A stretch of DNA of 64,000 nucleotides from Phycisphaerales bacterium (GTDB taxonomy: Bacteria > Planctomycetota > Phycisphaerae > Phycisphaerales > SM1A02). Both the position numbers and the translations under genes were made by a program. The notes under the pieces were generated by a model that saw only the letters and a list, made by a program, of their open reading frames with translations, made no database searches and had not been told where the DNA came from. The DNA lies in assembly GCA_009691805.1 (NCBI GenBank), contig SIAK01000001.1, positions 114,384 through 178,383 of the forward strand, given 5' to 3'. This document shows positions 40,042 through 48,909 of this stretch, piece by piece; positions within the stretch are counted from its first letter, which is position 1; every line of letters starts with the position of its first letter.

Positions 40042-41555
40042 GGCAATTCTCCCTTCAAGACTTCGATGCCGCGGATGCGCATGCCTTCCGAAATCGCGGC
40101 GTCGAGCACGACGCGGTCACCAAACGCAAGACCATCTTGCACTTCAATCCAACCGTTGCCGAGTGGCGATCCCAGCACAAGCACGCGTCGCTCCGTCACG
40201 AGCGCGTTGCCGCGCGGAAGCGCGACGAGCACTTCCGTTGCACCCGTTGCACTTGTGCGCAGTGCTTCTTCAGGCACAGCGACGCCCTCACCTGAACCAT
40301 GCGTGTTGGTCTCGCCCGACACGCTGATACGAACACGCGCGAGCATGTCTGGTCGCAACGCTGCAACAGGATTGCGAATCGAGACCTTGCACTGCGCGGT
40401 GTTCTTCTGCAAGTCCGCAAGCGGAACGAGTAACACGACTTCGCCCTCGAAGACTTGATTGGGAAGTGCATCGACGCGGATCTCTGCTTTCGCGCCTACG
40501 CTGACATTTGCTGCGTTCTTCAGCGGAACATCCACGCGGACTTGTAAGAGGTTCGGATCGTAGAGCAAGAGAATCGGCTTGGCGCTCGCTTCACTTGTGC
40601 CTCCGACCATCGCGCCTGGAATCGCGAGCCGTTGCAGGACGACGCCTGCCATCGGCGCGCGGACTTCGCTGCGCGCGAGCATCAGTGCAGCTTCATCGCG
40701 CATCGCTTGCTTTGCGTCACGCATGCCTTGCGCGGCAAGATGCGCGCCGCGTGTGCTCGCTGCTTTCGCGCGCTCCATGAGGAGTTCCTTGCGCGAAGTT
40801 TCTGCAGCAGTCAACGCGACTGCGGCCGCTTCGCGTTCCGCAGTTTGCCCTACACACGCAGATGTTTTCGCTTGCATTGCCGCAGAAAGCGCTTCCACGC
40901 GCAGCGCGAGTCGTTGCAGTTCGCCTTCGCTCGTTCCACCTGTCGCAAGCAGCCTTGACTTGCGCGTGAGTTCGTCTTGCGACTCATCTCGCATAGCGCG
41001 CGCTTCGGTGACTTCGGCGCGCAATCCGTCGAGCATCGCGTCGGCGCCTTTGAACTTCGCTTGCGCTTCGGCGAGCATCACCGTTGCCTCAAGTTGCAAT
41101 TCGAGTGCGCGCGCTGCTCCAACGGCTTCGGCTTCTGCTGCAAGAAGTTCACCTTCAGCTGCGTGAAACTCTCCTTCAGTACGCCGGAGCGCGAGTACTT
41201 GCGCGGCGGAATCAAGGCGTGCGACGACTTGATTTTTCTCGACGCGGTCGCCCTCAAGCACAATCACTTCCGTGACGACACCCTCACGCAAGGGAGTCAC
41301 TTCAGTCGCGAAAGGCTGCGGTTCGATCCATCCTGGCGCTTGAATGCCGCCGCTGCTTGCACCACCTTGCGCAGATTGCGCAGACTGCGTGTTGATCATC
41401 GCAACGGGCGCGACGCGTACGTCAGGGAGAGGTTGAAATGCGTTCCATGCGGTCCAGCCGAGGAGCAATGCAGCGCCGCCAAGGATTGTCACGGGCACGG
41501 CAATCCGCGTGATGAATCGAATTGAAGTTGGAGAAAGGTGTTTCGCGTTTGTCAT
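40038..41555 (-). CDS. HlyD/MacA-type periplasmic adaptor protein
   Basis: 'WIEPQPFATEVTPLREGVVTEVIVLEGDRVEKNQVVARLD', long coiled-coil, 'VRAPMAGVVLQRLAIPGAMVGG'. Confidence 0.92.
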   Translation of the reverse strand: MTNAKHLSPTSIRFITRIAVPVTILGGAALLLGWTAWNAFQPLPDVRVAPVAMINTQSAQSAQGGASSGGIQAPGWIEPQPFATEVTPLREGVVTEVIVLEGDRVEKNQVVARLDSAAQVLALRRTEGEFHAAEGELLAAEAEAVGAARALELQLEATVMLAEAQAKFKGADAMLDGLRAEVTEARAMRDESQDELTRKSRLLATGGTSEGELQRLALRVEALSAAMQAKTSACVGQTAEREAAAVALTAAETSRKELLMERAKAASTRGAHLAAQGMRDAKQAMRDEAALMLARSEVRAPMAGVVLQRLAIPGAMVGGTSEASAKPILLLYDPNLLQVRVDVPLKNAANVSVGAKAEIRVDALPNQVFEGEVVLLVPLADLQKNTAQCKVSIRNPVAALRPDMLARVRISVSGETNTHGSGEGVAVPEEALRTSATGATEVLVALPRGNALVTERRVLVLGSPLGNGWIEVQDGLAFGDRVVLDAAISEGMRIRGIEVLKGELP

Positions 41556-42889
41556 GATGCGCCTCCTTCCTTCTGCGCGCGAGCATTGGAAGGCGGCTCG
41601 GCTGTGCGCGTGCGCGCTTCAAGCACGGCAAGCGCAGCCGCCTCGAGCATGGCGCGGCGCGCTGCATCAATGCGACGTTCGGAAGCCATCGCGCGCGCGA
41701 GTTGTGCTTCACGCTGTGAGGATTCGCCGACGGCGAGGGCAGCCGACACGGACTCCGCGTATCGCTCGAGCCCGCTTGCAGCGACTTCGGCAGCGCGCGC
41801 TGCTTCGTGCGCGCGCTGCACGCGATCGATGGAGTGCTCCGCGTCGAGTTGCGCCAGGCGAATCGCCTCATCAAGCGCAGCATCTGCAGCGCGGAGCTCT
41901 GCTTGAGCCGCTTGCACTTCGAGTCCGCGGCGAAAGATCGGCAATCCGATATTCGTTCCGAGCATCACCGCAGCGTCGCCTTCCATGTCGCGTTCGTAGC
42001 CAACTTCGCCGTCAAATCCACTTGCAAACCAAGAGTCGAGTTCGGCGAGATCGCTTGCTCGCATCGCGCGATCGCGCTCTGCTTCGAGGACTTCCATCGT
42101 GCGCGACGAGAGCGCGAGCAGCGACGAATCACACAGTTCTGCTGTCACCACTCCGACGGATTCAACGGCGAGCAGTGAAGCAAGCGCGCGTTCAAACTCA
42201 TGTGCTTCGAGTCGCATGTCCGCTTCCATCGCGAGCGCAGTTTCGCGCTGCGACATGGATTCGATTGCTTCTGATGCGGAAAGTTCACCCGCAGTCACGA
42301 GGGCTTGGTCCGCGTCCGCGATCTTGCGCCGTGCGTCGACGAGTGCTTGCGCGGCGACGACGGCTTGGCGCGAGAACTGGAGCGATCGCGTGAGTTTGCG
42401 TGCTTCTGCGGCAGTTGTTGATGTCACGGCGAGGAGTTCCTCTGCGGCAATCTCTCGCGCAGCGTTCGCGGAGATTACAAGTCGATCGCGCGCGAAGAGC
42501 CACGCGAGTTCACCCATGATTCCTGCGGTTACTGGGTTTTCGCCCATCCCGATCGGCAATCCCCAAGAGAGCGCAATGGTTGGATCGGGAGGAAGCGCGA
42601 TCGCTCGCGCGCGCAACGCTGCTGCTTGACTTCGCGCGAGCGCGGCACGCACGCTCGGTGCGCGCTCGAGAGCGAGTAGCGCAGCGTCGTCAGGTGAAAG
42701 TGGATCGACGAGCGCAACGCCAAGAGACGGAGTCGATCGTGATGGGATGGTTGAAGGCGACGCGCAACTCGGAGCGATGAGCAGAAGCGCGGTGAAGAGC
42801 GGGAGCGACCAGCGAGCGCGGTCGTTCAATCGAACAATGGTTGTATGCACAGAAATGTCCTCGGTCAGCGTGAATGCACAAACGCCCAA
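41552..42889 (-). CDS. TolC-family outer membrane efflux protein
   Basis: Lipobox-like 'LLIAPSCASP', 'NPVTAGIMGELAWLFARDRLVISANAAREIAAEELLAVTSTTAAEARKL', alpha-barrel helical repeats; 4-bp overlap with the adaptor gene. Confidence 0.85.
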   Translation of the reverse strand: MGVCAFTLTEDISVHTTIVRLNDRARWSLPLFTALLLIAPSCASPSTIPSRSTPSLGVALVDPLSPDDAALLALERAPSVRAALARSQAAALRARAIALPPDPTIALSWGLPIGMGENPVTAGIMGELAWLFARDRLVISANAAREIAAEELLAVTSTTAAEARKLTRSLQFSRQAVVAAQALVDARRKIADADQALVTAGELSASEAIESMSQRETALAMEADMRLEAHEFERALASLLAVESVGVVTAELCDSSLLALSSRTMEVLEAERDRAMRASDLAELDSWFASGFDGEVGYERDMEGDAAVMLGTNIGLPIFRRGLEVQAAQAELRAADAALDEAIRLAQLDAEHSIDRVQRAHEAARAAEVAASGLERYAESVSAALAVGESSQREAQLARAMASERRIDAARRAMLEAAALAVLEARTRTAEPPSNARAQKEGGAS

Positions 42890-42929
42890 CGCAACAATTG
42901 CGGGGCTAACAGCACGACGAAGAGAGGGT

Positions 42930-43409
42930 TTAGATGCGGATGCGTCGTGACAACACGAGCAGCAGTCTTGGCGGCGGTGCGGCGAGCGCTGCGCACTCGC
43001 GTATCCACGGCGGTGGATGCTCGCACTCGAGCACCGTTGCGAGGGATGGGATCATTGCCCACATCTCTGCGTGCGATGCGATGTCCGCGCCTACCTGATC
43101 CGTCGGCACATCGAAGTATGTGATCGGTCCACTGAATCGATCGCAACAACCTTTGTCCGTACAGCAACCTTCTGGATGCGCAGGCGTTTCGGCTTCAGCT
43201 GCTTCGTCTGCGCAATGTTTGTTCGCGCAGCAGGCTGGAAGTTCAATCACAGTTGCGCTCGCGGCAGAGTCTGTTGACGTGCAGCAGCTTGACGAAGGCA
43301 TTTGAAAACCGAACCACTCCGCCAACACTCGACGCTCGCAACAGCACAGCGTCATCCACGCCGCGAAGGCGAAGATGGCGATGGTTCGAATTGCTCGGCG
43401 TGGATGCAT
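42930..43409 (-). CDS. Cys-rich secreted hypothetical protein
   Basis: From ATG 43409 (longest ORF to 43499): 'LCCCERRVLAEWFGFQMPSSSCCTST...PACCANKHCADE...EGCCTDKGCCDRFSGP', 14 Cys in about 160 aa; first gene of the efflux run. Confidence 0.7.
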   Translation of the reverse strand: MHPRRAIRTIAIFAFAAWMTLCCCERRVLAEWFGFQMPSSSCCTSTDSAASATVIELPACCANKHCADEAAEAETPAHPEGCCTDKGCCDRFSGPITYFDVPTDQVGADIASHAEMWAMIPSLATVLECEHPPPWIRECAALAAPPPRLLLVLSRRIRI

Positions 43410-43519
43410 GAGGAACTCAGGAGAGTATGCCTTCGTTCTTCGGCCCTTGCACGATGCGGTTGCCTGCTTTGGTCCAAATTTAATCTCCATCACCCTCAAA
43501 CGTGATCAACCAAGTTGGA

Positions 43520-44404
43520 TTACGCACGTTCTCGCGTGCTATTACGCGACCGTAAGTAAAAATACGCGGGGGCGCTCACGCCTGCCGATGCGATGCACCA
43601 AGCGTACGTCGTGCCGAGTGCGGTTCCATAAATAGGCATGAGCCACGCAGCGAGCAATGCGAACGCGCTGACGCTGAGTGTTCCGAGTGCCATCGGACCC
43701 GCAGCGCCTGCGGGGACTTTCGATCCTTGCGCAAGCCATGTCGAAACCATAACGGTCGTGAAAATGATCGGGAACACACTCACGACTCCGCTCGCGACGG
43801 GAAGGCCAGATTGTCCAACGAGAATTGCAACGCCAACAACCACAGTTGCGCCAACGCCTCGCAAGATCAAGATCAACGGGCGCACGCTGTGTGTTCCGCG
43901 CGGCGCATGGTGAACGCGTCGCGTCGCGGCGATCGCGATGATCAAACCGATCAACATCGCGAGCAGTCCGCAGATCGTTGTCGCTTGCACGCTCGGCTGC
44001 ATGCGTTCATGCAGCAACACCAGTGTCGTTGCGACGATCATCCATGCTGCCAGTGAGAGTACAAGTGTTCCCACAAGCACTCGGCGCACACGCAGCGCTT
44101 CGAGTCGTTGCGGAAGCCATCTCCAAAGCAACAGATACGAGGCGTTCAGCAAGATGCCGACGGGAACAAACGCGAGCGCGCGGCGAAACTCTTCCGTCGA
44201 TGCGGTGTGCGCTTGCAGCCCGATCGCGTAGGCGACGATTGTTGTGGGCATCGTCGACAGAACTCCTCCGACAACTCCGCCGTACCGTTCGACGACAAAC
44301 GTCGCGAAAACTGCGACAACTCCAGCGAGGAGCGCGCTCGGAAGCACTGAGAAAATGTCCTGCAGCGCGGTCGTGGAGGTGGTTTGGAGCAGGAGCAGGT
44401 TCAC
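43520..44404 (-). CDS. Polytopic membrane protein of unknown function
   Basis: Multiple TM segments 'SVLPSALLAGVVAVFATFVVERYGGVVGGVLSTMPTTIVAYAIGL...'; GTG 44404 a plausible start. Confidence 0.65.
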   Translation of the reverse strand: MNLLLLQTTSTTALQDIFSVLPSALLAGVVAVFATFVVERYGGVVGGVLSTMPTTIVAYAIGLQAHTASTEEFRRALAFVPVGILLNASYLLLWRWLPQRLEALRVRRVLVGTLVLSLAAWMIVATTLVLLHERMQPSVQATTICGLLAMLIGLIIAIAATRRVHHAPRGTHSVRPLILILRGVGATVVVGVAILVGQSGLPVASGVVSVFPIIFTTVMVSTWLAQGSKVPAGAAGPMALGTLSVSAFALLAAWLMPIYGTALGTTYAWCIASAGVSAPAYFYLRSRNSTRERA

Positions 44405-44470
44405 GGGTAAGAGATGCGCAAGGTACGCGCCGCGTGACGAACTTGACAATCTGAACTTGCACGCGAGACT

Positions 44471-45772
44471 GTGCGTATGGATGAGATGCATCACGTGAGC
44501 AAAGTCTTGAAGCAATGGAAGCGAACTCTCGCAGCGCATGCAGTTTGCGTCGTGCTGCTGTGTGCACATGCACTTACTCCGATGTCGTTCGCGGCGACTC
44601 ACGCGGCTCCATCAGCACCGGCAGCAGCGCAAACCGCTCCTGCAGCAACAGCCACACCTGATGTGAAGCCCGCTTCAAATGTTGAGCTGAAGGCGACAAG
44701 TTTGAGTGGCGGATTCGCGGAGATTACTGGGCTCGCGATTTCACCGCTCGTCGTGATGTCGCTCTTTGGTGCTGTTGATTGGTGGAACGCACCTGCGGGC
44801 GCGCCGCTGCCACTGCATGCGAATCCGTGGTTCTGGGGAACGCTGCTCGGGCTCGTCGTCATCGGACAGAGCGCGCGTTGGCTGACGATGCCGCTACCGA
44901 TGCCGATTCGAAAGTTGTTCGATGCAGTGCATTACCTCGAGTCGAAGTGTTCTGCGCTGCTCGCGGTGGGTGTTCTGCTCCCGTCCATCGTGAGCGCGAT
45001 GTCGCATGTCGGTGGCGATCCGAATCAAATCGTGCACGCGACGGTGCTCGCACCAAACACCGCGATCGCTGGAATGCCTTCGGATGTTGTGACGTACCTC
45101 GGAGCGCTCGCGCTCTTTGCGGTGGTGTGGATCGTGTCACATGCCATTGATGCGCTGGTCCTCCTGAGTCCGTTCGCGCTCATTGACGCGCTGCTCCTTT
45201 CTGCACGCGCCACGATTCTCGCGTTGCTTCTCGGTGCAATCGTGATTCATCCCGTCTTCGGTTTCATCGTGGCGTTGCCTATCGTGCTCTTCTGCATCCT
45301 CGTTGCGGGCTGGTGTGTTCGACTGGACATTTTCGCAACCACTTGCGCGTGGGACTTGCTCTCGATGCGCTGGCATCGCGTGATTCCGCATCATGGTCCG
45401 ATCCGCGCGTTTCTCGCATTACCGCGCGCGGGATTACCGATTCGCACGCGCGGCACCATCGTGCCGAACGGCGCGTCGATGACCTTTCACTATCGCCGTT
45501 GGTTCATCATGCCAACGCGCGAGGTCGACCTTGGCGCGCATCCGAGTGCGCTCGTGCGTGGTGTCGTTTGGTCGACATTCGTCGCAACGACTGAGCAGGG
45601 AGGAGGCGCGCTTGTCGCCATCCCTCCGCGCTACCGTTCGCATGAAGCAATCGTCGCGGCGCGGTTTGGTGCGGAGCCGAAGGACGGGCTGATCTGGCGC
45701 GGGCTCGGTGCGATTTGGGCGTTCATCCGAAATCCCTTCGGGCGACGAACTCCGACTGCCGCAGTACAGTGA
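44471..45772 (+). CDS. Polytopic membrane protein of unknown function
   Basis: Signal peptide then Ala/Pro linker and several TM segments; ORF 433 aa. Confidence 0.65.
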   Translation: MRMDEMHHVSKVLKQWKRTLAAHAVCVVLLCAHALTPMSFAATHAAPSAPAAAQTAPAATATPDVKPASNVELKATSLSGGFAEITGLAISPLVVMSLFGAVDWWNAPAGAPLPLHANPWFWGTLLGLVVIGQSARWLTMPLPMPIRKLFDAVHYLESKCSALLAVGVLLPSIVSAMSHVGGDPNQIVHATVLAPNTAIAGMPSDVVTYLGALALFAVVWIVSHAIDALVLLSPFALIDALLLSARATILALLLGAIVIHPVFGFIVALPIVLFCILVAGWCVRLDIFATTCAWDLLSMRWHRVIPHHGPIRAFLALPRAGLPIRTRGTIVPNGASMTFHYRRWFIMPTREVDLGAHPSALVRGVVWSTFVATTEQGGGALVAIPPRYRSHEAIVAARFGAEPKDGLIWRGLGAIWAFIRNPFGRRTPTAAVQ

Positions 45773-45776
45773 GCAT

Positions 45777-48700
45777 GTGCTCCCGCATCTTCAGTACTCC
45801 GCCATTCGTTACGAGAGCTTCGCGCAGGAAATCCTTGCGCCACTCGCGTTCCCACTTCGCGCACCACTAACACTTTCTTGGTGGCGACCGAAGGGACTCG
45901 GTCGACCTGACATCGCGATTGCGCGCAAGGGAAAGTTCACTCCGTGTGCGATAGGCACGCGCTGGGGACCTGTGTGGTCAACCGCGTGGTTTCGTGTGCA
46001 AGGCGTTGTGCCTGCGTCCATGCGAGGCCAGTGCGTCGCGCTGCGATTTTCAAGCGGCACGGAAGGCACATTGTGGAACGATGGCGCGCCGGTGCATGGA
46101 TTTGATCCGTATCGCGATTTTGCGGTGCTGCTGCCGCGAGCGAAGGGCGGCGAGAAGATTGATTGTTTCATCGAAGCCGCATGCAATCTTCCGCTCGGCA
46201 TCTCGACATTCTGGTGGGATCACCCTGAACAACATGCGCGTTGGAAAGAAGAGCAGCCCGGACGCGTTGAACTCTGCGAACTTGTTGCATATGACCATGA
46301 TGCGTGGAGATTCGCGCAAGATTTCGACTCGGCGCGGAGCATGATGCTCGCGCTCGACGCAAGTGATCCTCGCGCGAAAGAACTTGATACGGGGCTTCGT
46401 GCACTGCATGCACGCATTCCTGCAGCCGCGCCTCGCCGCGCAATCAAAGAGGCGCGCACGACGCTCGATCGCTTGCTCGCAGGATCGCGACGCGACGCGG
46501 ACTCACTCTGCAACGCCGTCGGTCATGCGCACATTGATACGGCGTGGCTCTGGCCGATCGTCGAGACGAGACGCAAGTGCATTCGCAGTTTCGCCAACGT
46601 CCTTGCGTTGATGGATCGCTTTCCAAACTTTCGATTCCTCTGTTCACAGGCGCAGCAGTATGCGTATGTTGAAGAGGACGCTCCCGCGTTGTTCGCGCAG
46701 ATCAAGCGTGCCGTCAAAGCGGGCCGTTGGGAGGCAGCGGGCGCGATGTGGATCGAGCCTGATTGCACTTGCCCTTCAGGCGAGAGCTTCATCCGCCAGA
46801 TGCTTCATGGATGCGGGTACTGGCAGCGCGCGTTTGGCAAAGACGCTCCGCAACGGCAGGTCTATCTGCCCGACACGTTTGGATTTCCTGCTTCTTTTCC
46901 GCAGATTCTGCGGCACGCGGGCATGGACACCTTCATCACCAACAAGATGAGTTGGTGTGAGACGAATCGATTCCCGCACGTCACGTTTATGTGGCGCGGC
47001 ATCGATGGAAGTGAGATTCTCACGCATCTCACACCAGGACACAATTACAACAGCTCCATTCTTCCGCAGGACTTTGTCGCGGGCGAAAACAACCTCGTCA
47101 CGAGCGATGCAGTGAGCTCGCGTTGGTTGCAGCCGTATGGATTTGGTGATGGCGGTGGTGGTCCAACAGCAGAGATGGCGCAGCGCGCGGAATTGGGTGC
47201 GCGGTGGGATGGACTTCCTCGCGTCGAGCAGAAGAGTGTGCACGCGTGGTGTAGTGATTTGCATCGTGATGTTGCGAGCAAAGAGAAGAGCGAGACGCCC
47301 GCGCAGCGCTGGGATGGCGAGCTGTATCTTGAACTGCATCGCGGAACCTATACGAGTCAAGCGTGGATCAAGCAGGCGAATCTGCAGAACGAAGAAGCGC
47401 TGCGTCGCGCAGAGCTCTTGAGCGCGGCGGTTGCCACGCGCGGAGACTGCAGTGCGGCACGCGCGTTGCTCGACGGTGCGTGGAAGTCGCTTCTGTTGAA
47501 TCAGTTTCACGACATCCTTCCAGGCTCTTCGATCACGGCGGTCTATGAGGACGCGCAGACCGATCATCAAGCCATTCTCGATGCGGCAACGGAAGTCGCA
47601 GAGATTGCTGCGGCGAAAGTGCTCAGCGTGCTCGGCGGGAAAGACAGCGTCGTGGTGCTGAACCCAGCGTCCTCCCGTGCGAGCGGAGTTGCGGCAGGCG
47701 CAGATGGCGAGTTGCATTTCTTCCCGGAGATTCCAGCGTGTTCCGTTGCAGCGGTCGTGCCGTGGGTGAGCGGCACTCCTGATCCCGTCGAGGTCTCCAA
47801 GCATGTGCTCGCGAATCGATACCTCGCGATGGAACTAGACAGCGCGGGTCGCATCGCCGCGTTGGTTCGCAATGAAGATGGTCGCGTGCTCAATGCATCC
47901 GCTGCGAAAGGTCGGGCGCTGCTTCCACTCAATCAGCTCATGCTCTTCGAGGATCGACCGCGTCGATGGGAAGCGTGGGACACCGATCGTGATTATCGCG
48001 AGAAGGCATCGCCCGTCGAAAGTCCAGCGCGACTGCGTGTTGTGACAGACAGTGGCATCCGCGGCGAAATCGAAGTCGTGCAACAGATCGGCGCGCGCAG
48101 CGAGATGCGGATGATCTATCGGCTCGATGCGCTGTCGCGTCGTGTGGAAGTCTTGTGTGAAGTGGACTGGCAAGAATCGCAGACGCTCTTGCGCGCGGAG
48201 TTCCCCATCGATGTACGCGCGCGTCAAGCAACGTACGGCATTCAGTTTGGTGCGATCGAGCGCGCGACGCATCGGAACACGTCGATGGAGAAGGCGCAGT
48301 TTGAAGTGCCAGGTCATCGATGGATGGACATCGCCGAGCCTGGGCTCGGCGTCTCGATTCTCGACGAAGGAAAGTATGGCCGCGATGCGCGCGCGTCCGC
48401 TCGCAGCACGACGCTTGGACTCTCGCTTCTGAAGTCACCGAACTTCCCCGATGCGACGTGCGATCGTCGATTGCACGCGTTCCGCTACGCGATCCTTGCG
48501 CATGAAGGCGATTGGCGCGCAGCGGAGATTGATGCGGAAGCGGAGCGATTCCTGCGTCCTTTGACCGTGCTTGGAGTGGGCCGTGGCAAGGGAACGCTCG
48601 CGCAACCGTGCGAAGTCAGTGCGGAAGCGCCGATGTCGGTGGAAATCGCTGCGATCAAGCCATGCGAGAGTGGTGCGGGCATTGCGATTCGACTCGTCGA

Positions 48701-48887
48701 AAAACACGGCGCGCGCGGACTTGTGTGCGTGCGGCTTCCTTCCTGGTGTCAGGACGCATTCCGCGGCGATGCGTTTGAAAATCCGCTCGCTGCATCTGAA
48801 GGTCGCGCGCGCTTCAACGCGAAACGCAACGAGATTCTGTTCGAACTGCATCCCTTCGGCGTTGCGACTATTGTCGCACGACCTTGA
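45777..48887 (+). CDS. Alpha-mannosidase (GH38)
   Basis: 'NAVGHAHIDTAWLWPIVETRRKCIRSFANVLALMDRFPNFRFLCSQAQQYAYVEEDAPALFAQIK', 'WIEPDCTCPSGESFIRQMLHG', 'LPDTFGFPASFPQIL', 'LYLELHRGTYTSQAWIKQANLQNEEALRRAE'. Confidence 0.96.
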   Translation: MLPHLQYSAIRYESFAQEILAPLAFPLRAPLTLSWWRPKGLGRPDIAIARKGKFTPCAIGTRWGPVWSTAWFRVQGVVPASMRGQCVALRFSSGTEGTLWNDGAPVHGFDPYRDFAVLLPRAKGGEKIDCFIEAACNLPLGISTFWWDHPEQHARWKEEQPGRVELCELVAYDHDAWRFAQDFDSARSMMLALDASDPRAKELDTGLRALHARIPAAAPRRAIKEARTTLDRLLAGSRRDADSLCNAVGHAHIDTAWLWPIVETRRKCIRSFANVLALMDRFPNFRFLCSQAQQYAYVEEDAPALFAQIKRAVKAGRWEAAGAMWIEPDCTCPSGESFIRQMLHGCGYWQRAFGKDAPQRQVYLPDTFGFPASFPQILRHAGMDTFITNKMSWCETNRFPHVTFMWRGIDGSEILTHLTPGHNYNSSILPQDFVAGENNLVTSDAVSSRWLQPYGFGDGGGGPTAEMAQRAELGARWDGLPRVEQKSVHAWCSDLHRDVASKEKSETPAQRWDGELYLELHRGTYTSQAWIKQANLQNEEALRRAELLSAAVATRGDCSAARALLDGAWKSLLLNQFHDILPGSSITAVYEDAQTDHQAILDAATEVAEIAAAKVLSVLGGKDSVVVLNPASSRASGVAAGADGELHFFPEIPACSVAAVVPWVSGTPDPVEVSKHVLANRYLAMELDSAGRIAALVRNEDGRVLNASAAKGRALLPLNQLMLFEDRPRRWEAWDTDRDYREKASPVESPARLRVVTDSGIRGEIEVVQQIGARSEMRMIYRLDALSRRVEVLCEVDWQESQTLLRAEFPIDVRARQATYGIQFGAIERATHRNTSMEKAQFEVPGHRWMDIAEPGLGVSILDEGKYGRDARASARSTTLGLSLLKSPNFPDATCDRRLHAFRYAILAHEGDWRAAEIDAEAERFLRPLTVLGVGRGKGTLAQPCEVSAEAPMSVEIAAIKPCESGAGIAIRLVEKHGARGLVCVRLPSWCQDAFRGDAFENPLAASEGRARFNAKRNEILFELHPFGVATIVARP

Positions 48888-48909
48888 CACACGCTGAGGC
48901 AATTCTCCT

